DNA of 64,000 nt from Topomyia yanbarensis. Lineage: Eukaryota > Arthropoda > Insecta > Diptera > Culicidae. The translations under genes and the position numbers were made by a program. Of the stretch, positions 1 through 10,289 are shown piece after piece; position 1 is the first letter of the stretch, and the number at the start of each line of letters is the position of its first letter. The notes under the pieces were generated by a model that made no database searches, was not told where the DNA came from, and saw only the letters and a list, made by a program, of their open reading frames with translations. Location: NCBI RefSeq assembly GCF_030247195.1, contig NC_080671.1:101605845-101669844 (forward strand), in the 5' to 3' direction.

Positions 1-945
1 CTAAAATCATTTGATTCATATTAAACCAAGGGGAAAATAACGTGGTAATATGACAGAGGGTTAGTTAGCGTTGGGTAATCTTTGCGTGACATAATTTATG
101 AATGTTCCACAATACCACTTTTCAACTCACTGTTTTCGGTCCATTTTACATTGTCGACAACACTCCCGACAGCCGGCTGTCCGGAGTTCAAGTTGTTTTT
201 TATGAAACAATCTCGATAAACGATTACCCAGAATTTAAACGCCTAGAACATTTACGTATCCTACAGCCAATAAACTATTCAAACATCTTATGCACGAAAG
301 TATATTCTCAGTCGCATCGCTTGCTTGAAGCGAATCCTGACTAACAACCTACCCACTACCCAATCTGTGGTACTTATGGGAGTGTCACTGAGTCGGGGCC
401 TTCCGTTAAGTAAGTACCACATCAACACTTCCTTTCTCATCCCAAGTTACGGTAAAGATGGTCGTGGCCCGCAATGGTGGCTCTCAAGTGAAATTCTCGC
501 TTGGGCTGGATCAATTGTTATTCCCAAACAATGCTCCTCAAGTAGTCTGGCTGGAAATGAGAGTCATCAGTCTGCAATCTACGAAGTATACCGTGCTTAC
601 GCAACGCAACGCAAAGCATATTGTATACTAAAATTCTCCCAATACTATTCAGCTCTTTATTTATTTTAGTTTTTAATGTCGATGTCGGTGGTGCACCGGC
701 AGTGTTGGAAAAAGTAATCAATTTCTGCATTTGGATTGAACCATAAGTTTTAAATTTGTTATAACTATTTTTAAAAACTCGTAGCCAGTTACTGTCTTCG
801 ACAAAGTTGTTAACCAAGGTTTGAACTATAGTTTTATAAAGCTGGTTTTTCATATTCAGTGCAATAGCGATCTTAATTAACGTAAATGCAAAATAATTGA
901 TTTCCCCATATAAAATCCCACACCCAAAACATACCCGGTAAGATT
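1..945. other. Unassigned DNA, no recognisable gene
   Basis: Open frames of 80 and 114 codons on the plus strand (102-344, 325-669) and 172 codons on the minus strand (518-1036) overlap each other. None contains a family motif I recognise, and no splice-linked continuation is apparent. I treat them as chance frames in moderately AT-rich DNA. A copy of the scattered CTTCGACAAAGTTGTT-type motif lies near 797. Confidence 0.5.
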
Positions 946-947
946 CG

Positions 948-1660
948 CTTACATTATTGCAATAAATGCGTGCGAAAATTGCAAGCGTTCTGGTAATGTG
1001 CAAAAATTGCAAGAAGCTTCCTTGCATGTAATGCAAGAAACAGAAAAAACGAGTTTTGCCTATGTATTAGCGATGCATGTGTATTGGTGACCAATATGCG
1101 TTAGATAAAAAAGACAGCTGGTATTGAAAAACGAACCCTGCACGAACAGATCACTAATCAATACCTTATCCATCCAACCATGCTATCAGATAATTGTAAG
1201 TGGATAAAAGTCATATATAAATATTTGGATGAATTCACGATTAATGAAAAAAGTAAAGCACGCACCCAGATTTGAACTCATGCCATTAAGTATCGTAGCA
1301 CAGACTATAGGCACTGATCTATTCTTACACATAAAAGCCGAGCGTTAAAACTCGTGCAATCAGCACACCCGGAATTCGATGCTGCCTCGTGTGTAATGAA
1401 TAAGCCACAATATTGCGTTTGAAGATATTGGTGAGAAATGAATAAAAAGCACTCGGCGTGCGTTGCCATACAAACCGGCATAGGCACGTGAATGTGGTGG
1501 CAATCCTGTGACAGTGTGTTGAAGAAACGTATGTAAATATAGCAAGAGATGAAGTGTTTTATATGCTTGCAAACATTGCAAGCGGCTTTAACTGCAAAAT
1601 TGCAAGCGATGCTAACATTATTTGCAAGTGATTGTCGCTTACAATTATTGCAAGAGGTTT
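948..1660. repeat. TTGCAAG-rich degenerate minisatellite blocks
   Basis: Two blocks (about 948-1035 and 1560-1660) are crowded with TTGCAAG and TTGCAAGCG on one strand at irregular spacing of roughly 15-35 bases. The DNA between them shows no such enrichment. A shorter related cluster of GTGCAACA/TTGCAAG words is at 59500-59550. Nothing suggests coding function. Confidence 0.5.
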
Positions 1661-2210
1661 TTGTTTTGGGTGCATGCAAACTTTGAACGCAATGCGCAAA
1701 CCCGGGAAGCAACCAATCGCTACCAAATTTTGCACAGGCATTTGGGACCACAAAAGGAACTCAAAAAGTGCTGTGCTGAAAAATGTCATATTAGAGCCAC
1801 TCTAATGCATAGCTGTCACCAAATGACGAACGTTCCGTGTATTCCAATCACAGGATGAATCTAATACACAACGTAGCCCCTGATCCGTCCGTTAATCCGT
1901 CGACGGACCGGTGCCAATAATCGTGTTTTTCAGCTTTCAACAAGTTTTTCATTTGTATGTGTAGTGCCGCCTATATTGGAAAAAAAATTCGGGCGATCCG
2001 ACGTTCAAAAGTCCCTTTCGTGTACAATTCTCAGCAATCTCTGCCCACCACGAAGTAGGAGACTGTTCACGGTTGTTCGCTTCGGGTACTTGTTTTGTCT
2101 GAGCTTTAATCGTAGTGCAAAGTTTCTAAGATTACCGAGACCAGGAACCACTTACTTAGGTTTTGTAACAGCACCCTTCAAGGGACACTCTTAGGCCTTT
2201 ACGAGGAAGC
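1661..2210. other. Unassigned DNA
   Basis: No recognisable repeat or gene. Short overlapping ORFs of up to 78 codons occur on both strands without family motifs. The block borders the ORF1 remnant to its right and could include more of the same decayed retroelement, but no motif proves this. Confidence 0.4.
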
Positions 2211-2866
2211 TTAGGATAGAAAACTGATTTTCCTCTTTCGGAAATTATATAGGCACATTAGAAGATGTTCCCACAATGGAATGGTCAAACTTTCGCTCTT
2301 TGGTGTACAAGGAAACGTAGAAATTAGTCGTTGTCGGTGGCGTAGCGCTCTTTTGCATTTCTTATCGGAGCGTTCCTTAAAAGAATGTTTCATTTTGTCC
2401 CCACATAATTTATATGCGCGATATGTCGAGAGATAATGCGGAGTCTCTCCACAGTAGGAAAACTTTTTATGATTCTCTCCGCATTTTTCATAACGTGCTT
2501 TGTTTCTACAATAAGTCACTGTAGGCCCAATTGTTTGCAACAACGACAGTTCATGCCTCGCGGCACAAAAAGGCGAACAGGTAGACTAGCCCCGTCCAAA
2601 AGATCAAAGTTTGGAAGAGCAGATTCGGCGAAAGGTTCGAAGTGAGGCTGATGGAAAATAAGTTGTTTTCAGATACTTTTTGATTTTTCCTGCGAACTAG
2701 AACTTTCATTGGCCGAAGCAAAGGGTTCTTGAAGGAGCGAACCGCATACTTCGCTATTAAGACCCCTGTTGGAGACTACACCATCAATCGCTACTTTCCG
2801 GGCGGGTACATAGACCAGATACATCTTCGTACACGGCCAAGTGGTACTTAGTATCTTTGCACTCAT
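2211..2866 (-). pseudogene. Non-LTR retrotransposon ORF1 (gag-like) remnant
   Basis: Two minus-strand frames, 2669-2866 and 2211-2543, read as consecutive pieces of an ORF1 protein. The first has YVPARKVAIDGVVSNRG, a motif I associate with mosquito LINE ORF1 proteins. The second has CGENHKKFSYCGETPH followed by YLSTYRAY, which looks like a decayed pair of CCHC zinc knuckles in which two cysteines are replaced. ORF1 proteins of this type bind element RNA through such knuckles. The frames are separated by a shift and stops, and no endonuclease or reverse transcriptase follows, so this is a dead fragment. A piece with the related motif MPAHKVEIDGVTTDSS is at 54339-54620. The assignment rests on motif recall. 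Confidence 0.5.
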
Positions 2867-3365
2867 TCAAGTTTGTTATGAATATATACCAAATTCGTTA
2901 CTAATACTTTTTGCGTGTATCACTCAGGCGACTAGCAGTTGGGAAATTGGATCCTGCGATGATTATGACTTTCATTGGTTTAGTTTTCGAAAAATATAGT
3001 GAAAAAAATTCTGTTTGGACAAGAAAAAGGTTTTTTTCAAATAACTTTTTTTGCTTGAAAGTGCCCAGCTTGAATTTTTGACGGTAGGTAGGGAACATAA
3101 TTACCTATCTTGGAATAAAATTTCATCCAAATCAAACATGGGTTTTTTTTTGTAAATCGACTTTAAATTTTTTAAATCGATTTTTTCAGTGTAGGAGTCG
3201 AAGATTTTTTTCAATATTTTTGTTCAAAAATTTAAATAATTTTGTGAAAATCGCTCTCACAATATTTTTGTAGGATTTATCATTTTTGGAATGCAGTCAC
3301 GTGAAAAAAATTTCTAAAAAAAGTTTGACCCTTTTCAAAAGACAGTCTAGACCATTTCTGTTTCG
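2867..3365. other. AT-rich unassigned DNA
   Basis: Poly-A and poly-T runs with no ORF above about 65 codons. No terminal repeats or known element motifs were found. Confidence 0.5.
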
Positions 3366-3815
3366 TTAACCCTTCCATGCCCAACTTCTTTCTTGTGTAT
3401 ACAGGTTATAGTTTTGGACATTTTGCCTTGAAAATGGTGGGGTCAAGAAACACAAAAAACATTTTTCCATAAAGATAGGTGCTTCCATCGCAGTGCTAGT
3501 AGCTACGCAAGTTTTACCTTCCAATGCTTCATACAATTTTCTTAGAATTTTTACAATAGTCCAATTACGTGAATAATATAGTCGAAGACAGTTCAAATTG
3601 ATAGTTTTTATAAGTTTTTAATAATATTGCAAGATAACAAAGATATATAAAAAGTTCAGTTTTTGTCGTCAACATATACTGTTCCTGGCAACACTACTCC
3701 GTCGGAATTCAATCAGGCTAATTGTAATAACTTCAGTTTTAGAGCTAATACTTGTAACTGTTAGTGCTCAAATGAAAGGTAATAGTCACATTTATTAGCC
3801 TCACTTGTTTTTGGG
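3366..3815 (+). repeat. TTAA-flanked MITE, truncated (piggyBac-like)
   Basis: It begins with TTAA then CCCTTCCATGCCCAAC, the terminus shared with the complete copy at 21617-22137. It stays alignable, in opposite orientation to that copy, up to about 3815, through blocks such as GGTGGGGTCAAGAAA, GCAGTGCTAGTAGCT and TAATAACTTCAG. The far terminus is missing. A TTAA target and a CCC terminus are piggyBac-superfamily hallmarks; no transposase is encoded. Confidence 0.6.
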
Positions 3816-4257
3816 AGCATTTCTTGCCAGCTCTGAATACGATTTAGAGCGAAATTCGTCAGTAATCTATTCTAATTATCAATTGAGGTTGTCTGCCAAT
3901 GTGTAGCCGAACTGGTGATGATGGGACATTAAAAATACGTCAAAAACTACCACAATGGATCATCTTTGACACCAGTTTGATCTTACCGAGTCATAACGCG
4001 GGTGGCGTCGCGAAAACTGTTTTTTCAAAGTACAAACTGTCTACCATTAATTGTAAAATGATTGTCTTTTCTTAAAACTGTTCATCATCACAAATAAGTT
4101 TCAAAAATTGAGCTATGTTTTTCAATTCCGGAAGAAAACTGCCACAATTTGGAGTACCCCCCTTTAACCTTTATAATTTTTGCAACTTAATTCAAATTGA
4201 TCGCTGATTCGATTATTCGTAAGTCGAGAAATTCTTACTGTCGGATAAAGATCCGTA
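3816..4257. other. Unassigned DNA with one short shared block
   Basis: Near 3995 is AACGCGGGTGGCGTCGCGAA, which recurs with few changes near 56398. Otherwise I see nothing assignable. Confidence 0.4.
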
Positions 4258-4433
4258 AATTTTTGTTTTTATTTCGATTATAGAGGTTCTTACTTTAGGG
4301 TCATTCGCCTCTTTTTGTGCGTTAAAGAAATCTTTTTGGAAACATTGCCAGTCCTATGTGCGGATTTGGGAATCGAAACCGGGTGAGCTGTGTACAAGGT
4401 AATCGATTTACGAACCAAGCTATGCCCGCCCCC
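4258..4433 (-). mobile_element. tRNA-derived SINE (Feilai-like), minus strand
   Basis: Read on the minus strand it opens with GGGGGCGGGCATAGCTTGGT (A-box region of a tRNA-like head). It continues through a B-box-like GGTTTCGATTCC, then a body with AGAGGCGAATGACC, and ends in an A-rich tail. The copy at 23361-23528 shares the same order of blocks. This matches my memory of Feilai, a tRNA-related SINE of Aedes aegypti. The head is degraded and is not a tRNA gene. Confidence 0.7.
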
Positions 4434-4660
4434 AGATGCGTAACTATTTAAACATATCGCACAGTACCAATATCAGTAAATTGTGCCTCTAAATGATCCA
4501 ATAAGTTGCACTTATTTGAAGTCCCTATTGTTGACTGATTAAGACATTTGTGTTCTGGGAAAAATCTTATGCTATCGTGCTCTCCAGCACACCTACAGAT
4601 TTTTAAAGCTGCAGATGGACAAGATCAATTTTGATTCGCGCTGGATACAATATAACTGTT

Positions 4661-4950
4661 ACTAAATTAGTTATGGAATTTGCGTTTCGACTTTGTCTCA
4701 TCAGAATCCGACACTAACTTAGTGATAGAACGATGGTAGCGCCGGATTGACGGTAGCTCCAAAAATCGAAGACACTATTTGTGTTTCTGAGCAAATCCTA
4801 CGTGATGTCTCGCAAGAAACATAAATAATTTAGTGGTAAATTTTGTGCTCTTAACGCGCAAATGTAGTTTAAAACAATTTTCTCCTTAGTGGAGAAAAAT
4901 TAGTTTTTACCCAAATTTCTCTCCACTAAGGAGAAATATAGCATAGCACA
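4661..4950 (+). repeat. Hairpin repeat family, copy a
   Basis: Contains TTTGCGTTTCGACTTTGTCT, then TCCGACACTAACTTAGT facing an inverted GCGCCGGATTG, then GAGCAAATCC. It ends in two inverted CTCCTTAGTGGAG/CTCCACTAAGGAG palindromes (4885-4940). Four further copies are at 15660-15895 (minus), 18645-18840, 40775-40965 (minus) and 49055-49330. No coding capacity. Confidence 0.65.
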
Positions 4951-7754
4951 ACTGTTACTGCTGCCTACATATACTGTTCCCATTCAAACAGATAGCCCTG
5001 AACCCAACTGTGGTAATTCAATCATTGGAATCTCAATAACCCGACCATCGAACACACTTCTCAGTATCTCCAGCCCCGGAAAACTAATTAGTCTCTATTT
5101 CCTGCACCGGAACTGTCAGTCCCTCAGTGCCCGCGGGGCCACCAGTCTAGCCGCAACAATTTCGTTCAATTTCCTGTCTAGTCTGGAGTTCATAAATATT
5201 TTCGTAGGGACCAAATGGACATCACCCCCAAAAACGATTAGATCTTGGTGTACCGCACCGTGATCAATGCCACCCAACCGACCATCACGCACGGCCAAAC
5301 GTGCGAGAGGCAACAGGCGCCAGGGTACGCTGCGGTACGTGTTGACTGGCGGTGACGGTGCCTGCGGTTGGCTACCCCCCCCTCCCCCCCCCCCCCCGGA
5401 AAAATGTTGTGCGGACAAAATTTACATCAGTGGGATGTCGGTGGAAAAAAGTTTAGTTCCCAGAGGAAAAATGGGCCCACGCCCGTTCGTTCAGTGGTGT
5501 AATTGTGATAGGGGTTTTTAATTGAATCTATTACGTTGCCACAGGACACATAGATTGCAGATTTACTTGACCAGAAAATATTTTTCGAGTCATGTGAACT
5601 TTTGAAAAAAAAAAAATAATAAGTGCCTGAAAGAAAAACAAATCCTCCTCACTTAGTAACCTGCACTAGTAGTAACATCCTCCCCATTAACTAAACGTTT
5701 CGGCTGAATAGATATTATCTTCATCCTCCACTGGTAGACCACCACTGAAACATTCCTACGTGACAGGCGGCACACGTCGTGGGTGGTGTCCTATTCATCA
5801 ACGATCAAGACGGCGACGACGACGACAACATGTCTAGCGGTCTCATTCCCATTGAATTCGACGACGACGACGACGGCGGCGCTGTTTCCCTGGTTATTGA
5901 TTTCGTACACACGGCTGAAACATCAAAAACACGCACCTAATGTGGGCCTGGGAAGGCACTTCTCTTACACTTTGTTAACAGCGCCACAGTTCATTAATCA
6001 TTTCCGAGGTCGCTCGGTTTTTTAGGATTAGCAATTTTCCGGTGTTTCTTGGTTTGGAGCTGGAGGGGGGAGGGCCGCAGCTGAAATCGTCTGCTGTAGG
6101 ATTATTTCATTTGATGGACTCCCTGAAGCTAATATCGATACTTATCGGCACTTTTGGGTGCGCCGTCTGTCCGCCTAGATAACTGAGGAAAATCGGAAAA
6201 TTTCTACCCGCAATGTTGGTGCGTAACGAGCACGCGCGCTTGGAAGGAAAATTTCCCGCGCCTAGTACAACGAGAAAGGATGACAACGAATGCGACGAGG
6301 GGGGGTGGTCATCATCAGCTTCGTCTAGTCTAGCGGTGCGGTAGTGTCGGCTGTGGCATCTTGGTGGAAAACCACCCACTTGGGACGCTGCTGATGCAAT
6401 GATGGTATAATATTCTCTCTCAACCTATGTACCAAGCAACTACTCATCCTAGCAGCAGCCAGTCAGCCAGCCAGCCAGCCAACCAGTCAGGCCGTCGTTT
6501 GGTCTGGGATGTTACTGAGCAGGGAACTCTCGCGCTCTCCGGTAACCACGGTAACTGGGAATATTTTATCGATCGATGTTACAACTCTGGCGCGCCCGAC
6601 CGAGTTTCCTCCGCAGGAATGAGAACCTAATGCTGCAATGCTTCTCTCCTCCGTCAACTGCTGCTACGGTCGCCACCGCCACCAGCCCGGACCGGGGGTG
6701 GGAGGGATGAGAACGTGAACAGATGTGTGCTAGGGTTGTGGGCTGTCGCCTCGCCTCTCGATGGAAGGGGTATGATGTAAAAACATATGCGAAAATTTTA
6801 CGGTTCGCTGTATCCTTGTTGGATGCTGTTGGCGCAAAATTGGGTTTTTGTGGGAATTCGATTTTTTGCTGCTGCTGCTGCTACTGCTGCTGGCAGTGAC
6901 TCTTCTTCTGTGGACAATGGGTTCAATCACATCGTGGTAAATGGTTACATAATTCTTTCGGTTAAATTGGACGGTTTTTATATTGATTGCGGGGGTATGT
7001 GTGTGTGGGTTCGATTGTTTGACTCTTTTCACTATTAAAATGATGATTTTTCTGGAATTAAAGTCCATGTCGGAATTTAAAGCCATTTTTGACATATTTA
7101 TAACGCTATACATTTCAGATACTTTTGTGCTTCACTTATTGGGTCTATTCGTGGTTGCGCAATATTCTCACCACAATTTAAATATTTTGAATGGAAGTTC
7201 CTTTTATATAATACCAAGTTCCTCGTGTGATTTCAAAGATATTGAAATCTAGTGTTGTTAAACGGCGCCATTTAAACAGTCTAACGAGCTTTTGTTAATT
7301 GGCAGTATTCAGTTTTCAGAGATTCAGGGTACTGAAAAATCATTTCTCCGGATCCCGGAAATACTGATACGATATACAAAAATTTTTAAGTTTTAAGACT
7401 ATTCCGGTTATTGGAGGTTTAATTGAATGAATGTATGGTAATGGATCGATGGTCAGAGTGCATACGACGGATCCATATCCATATGGTTACGATCTTAACG
7501 CCACTGCCGTCTTTGCGCATGGGCCCACTCTGGATTAGGGCCAGGAGCCACACGATTACAAAACAAAATATCAGACGCACTCCATTGTTCGTAACTGCTT
7601 CGCGTGTGGGTAAAAATGGATTAGTAGTAACTCGGAGTCACACATTGAATCGTATCCATCGAGATCAAAACGTCCAAAGTAGAGGTGTACGCCGATGAAA
7701 AATAACATCGGCGGCGTTGCGATTTTGACCGGCGGCGGCGTATCGGTGTGACAC
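4951..7754. other. GC-richer, repeat-poor DNA with simple repeats
   Basis: No gene recognised. Simple repeats: a cytosine run near 5376-5397, GAC triplets near 5810-5880, CAGC/CCAG near 6455-6490 and GCT triplets near 6868-6893. ORFs of 60-127 codons here are low-complexity translations of those repeats. The composition differs from the AT-rich transposon debris on either side and could be regulatory or untranslated DNA, but no promoter or splice pattern is decisive. Confidence 0.4.
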
Positions 7755-7984
7755 CGTTCACCAAAATTAGTGACGGTGCGGCAGCGTAATGCCTTTGATT
7801 CTGACGAGCAGTAGAAACGACTTCTTGCTCAAACCGTACAATGTTCGCTGTTGTATCTACGTGTTTCAAAACTAAGCCAAGGACTGATAACGTAGCTACA
7901 ATATAATAGTGATTTTCAACCGGGAAATAATTATATTTGAGTAAATTTAAATGAACCATGTTCTATATGACGGAATTTTCGCGA

Positions 7985-8300
7985 AGCGAAATATTTTTTG
8001 AAAATGGAGCTTAGACTAACGGAAGTCGCCTTTCTTCAGTACCATCACCTGCGCAATGCAGTACTGTTATAATTTAGCACGTTAGGCCAAACAGAAAAAT
8101 TCGTTTTACAGAACAATCTAAAACACGTTGTTGAAAGTGACAACGTAGAAATTAAGGTTCCTGTGTACATGAGATATGACAATATAGAAGCAAGGTTACA
8201 TGACTAATGACAAAAAGCATGTCGCAATACGGAGAAGTAGAATCTGTTACACCTGATACTTGAAGAAGACGTTTCGCCTCTTACTTGACTAAACAACTCA
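7985..8300 (+). pseudogene. Retroelement ORF1 (gag-like) fragment, unit 1
   Basis: One plus-strand frame reads VAFLQYHHLRNAVLL, a stop, then STLGQTEKFVLQNNLKHVVE and KVPVYMRYDNIEARLHD before a second stop near 8205. After a shift, MSQYGEVESVTPDT follows. I recognise this order (YHHLRN, RLHD, SxYGEVxSV) from ORF1 proteins of mosquito non-LTR retrotransposons; these coat the element RNA. The fragment is N-terminal only, with no zinc knuckle, endonuclease or RT attached, and is duplicated in tandem. The minus-strand remnant at 36240-36600 is a relative. Confidence 0.6.
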
Positions 8301-8514
8301 GAACTCACAGAATTATTATCAAACATCCCACTCCATATGCGGCGGCGTAATACAGTGGGATATTTTTTGATTCTGACGAAAACTAGAAACGACTTCTTGC
8401 TCAAACTAAGCCAAGGACTGATAACGTAGCTGCAATATAATAGTGATTTTCAACCGGGAAATAATTATATTATTGTAAATTCAAATGAATCAAGATATAT
8501 ATGACGGAATTTTC

Positions 8515-8790
8515 GCGAAGTGAAATATTTTTTGAAAATGAAACTTAGACTAACGGAAGTCGCCTTTCTTCAGTACCATCACCTGCGCAATGCAGTACTG
8601 ATATAATTTAACACGTTAGGCCAAGCAGAAAGATTCGTTTTACAGAACAATCTAAAACACGTTACGTTGATGAAAGTGACAGATATGACAATATAGAAGT
8701 AATGTTACATGACGAATGGCAAAAATACTTGAAGAAGACGTTTCGCCTCCTGCTTGACTAAACAACTCAGAACTCACGGAATAATTATTA
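8515..8790 (+). pseudogene. Retroelement ORF1 (gag-like) fragment, unit 2
   Basis: This is the second tandem copy. It keeps EVAFLQYHHLRNAVLI, a stop at the same codon as unit 1, and TLGQAERFVLQNNLKHV. It then shifts frame and lacks the segment that encodes KVPVYM in unit 1. The shared stop suggests the source was already dead when it was duplicated. Confidence 0.6.
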
Positions 8791-9057
8791 AACAAAAAAA
8801 CTACTCTATGCACCGAGGAGTGGCAAACTTCTACGTGCAAGTACCGTAATCAGAGACCACACCATGGACAACCTACGGCCCCGTTAAGTTAACGCTATGA
8901 ACCATGTCAAATAATCGAGCGAAGAAAAGCGATCTGGATTTAAGAGTGAACGTTTTCTGGGGTACTTTGATCGTATGATACACAGAACTCAGTATTTTGG
9001 CAACGCATTCCGTAAAAAAAGGATTTTAGCTTAATGATTGGCTTTCTAAGTCTTGTA

Positions 9058-9706
9058 TATAGGGAAACCCGGGGCAGTGGGGGTAATTCGGACACCCTCG
9101 ATTTCTCAGAAAATAGCAAGACTTTCTAACTATCGTACATATTCGTGGAAGCGCTATGCTGAAACATTAATTTTGAGAGCTGAAGTTGATTCTTTGTTCT
9201 TTGTAGAAAGGAGATACAACGTGTTTCGTTATTTTGCCATTCTCAAAACAAAAATCATTATAATGGAAAAACCGTGATTAAAGCAACAAATAAAAGTGAA
9301 AAAATAAAAGGTAGGTGTTTTGGAAAGCTTGAGGCTCCTATTTTATGGAATGATTTTTGTTTGGGTGAAAACAGAGATTTTTCGGAGACGCTCACCTCTT
9401 TTATGCGGTATGAGCTTACGGGGCTATTCGGACCCCCTATTCCGTCAACCACCGTTCAGCGGCTTGCGGTTGCGCACACCATTCCGAATTACCCCTACAT
9501 TGTAAAAGGCTGAAAAAACGTAGAGATTTGCAAATCGTCGCCTAGCGCTGCCATTGAGTGGTGCAAATAAACCTTTTATGGCACCAAAATGTAGCTGAGG
9601 TTTCAAACTAACAATTAGGAATTTTGACCGGTCGCTTTTTTCACATCTATCTACCTAAAAGGGCGATTTGCTTAAGTAGGCCCGAATAGCCCCGGGTTCC
9701 CTTATA
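9058..9706. repeat. Nested element with GGGAAACCCGGGGC-type termini
   Basis: The left end reads TATAGGGAAACCCGGGGC and the right end, inverted, reads TATAAGGGAACCCGGGGC. The subterminal motif GGGGTAATTCGGAC or GGGGCTATTCGGAC occurs four times (about 9077, 9419, and inverted at about 9485 and 9681). ORFs of up to 79 codons inside are not recognisable. It is likely a non-autonomous DNA element inserted in the outer palindrome. Confidence 0.55.
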
Positions 9707-9718
9707 AATCTTGTTTTT

Positions 9719-9766
9719 AATTATCCGACGTTTCGGCCGTTTTTGGCGAAACAACGTCGGATAATT
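9719..9766. repeat. Strong hairpin, 14-bp perfect arms
   Basis: AATTATCCGACGTT at 9719-9732 is perfectly inverted at 9753-9766, with further pairing of GTTTCG with CGAAAC inside. It sits between the nested element and the right outer arm. Confidence 0.75.
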
Positions 9767-10059
9767 CAAAACCAATTCGTTTGATTTATATATACAAGAC
9801 TTAGAAAGCCAATCATTAAGCAGAAATCGTCACAGTCGAACAACAAATAGACAATGGATTTTAGTATAAAAAATAACGATATGACGCTTTAATTGCGACA
9901 AAGTTCTACTCTATCGATTCTTTTGACTTTTTCAACAAATCGATAGTAAAGAGAAACGAAAGAAATAAAAATTGAAAGGTGGATTGATATTCTAGAGTTA
10001 ATCAGTTATAAACTTAGAACATAAAACTTTCCATCATGCCGATATGAGTCTATCTAGCC

Positions 10060-10245
10060 GCAATCTTTAGTACTAAGTTTCGTTTCAGCAAAACTTTGCA
10101 GTCAAGTCTTGACAACGGACAGGACAATTGCATCACTTGTGCAAGGATCCTACTGACCACTAAGTATCCTTTCTGGCTGAGCCTCGAACCGACGACGGGT
10201 TGCTTATGAAACCAACGCCTTGGTGCCGCCAAGAAATGTGACAGG
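10060..10245 (-). mobile_element. tRNA-related SINE remnant, minus strand
   Basis: On the minus strand, GGCGGCACCAAGGCGTTGGT is followed by CAACCCGTCGTCGGTTCGAG (B-box-like GGTTCGAG) and then GGATACTTAGTGGTCAGTAG. The head has a tRNA-like A/B-box layout but does not fold as an intact tRNA. I recall closely similar sequence as a dispersed mosquito repeat. No poly-A tail is obvious. Confidence 0.5.
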
Positions 10246-10289
10246 ATGGTATTAAACCAATTCAATTTTGCGATTAAAGTTTCAATTTA

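Larger units (their letters stand above)
7755..8885 (+). repeat. Imperfect tandem duplication, about 0.5-0.57 kb units
   Basis: Unit 1 starts near 7755-7800 and unit 2 near 8325-8373. GACTTCTTGCTCAAAC, CAACCGGGAAATAATTATAT, GGAATTTTCGCGAAG and CTTGAAGAAGACGTTTCGCC each occur once per unit in the same order. The offset shrinks from about 572 to about 469 along the unit, so unit 2 has lost about 100 bases, mainly around 8670. Both units carry a decayed retroelement ORF1. Confidence 0.8.
9029..9821. repeat. Element bounded by a perfect 33-bp inverted repeat
   Basis: Positions 9029-9061 (starts GCTTAATGATTGGCTTTCTA) are exactly inverted at 9789-9821. Inside lie a nested inverted-repeat element (about 9058-9706) and a hairpin (9719-9766). 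No transposase is encoded, and no target duplication is evident outside the arms. Confidence 0.7.

Noticed and set aside
518..1036. 172-codon open frame on the minus strand, the longest in the window
   Set aside because: No recognisable motif, overlapping open frames on the other strand, and it runs into the TTGCAAG-rich repeat. Length alone is not convincing in 64 kb of six-frame reading.
1256..1316. Minus-strand GAGTTCAAATCTGG resembling a tRNA B-box
   Set aside because: No complementary T-stem or acceptor stem, and no repeat partner in the window.
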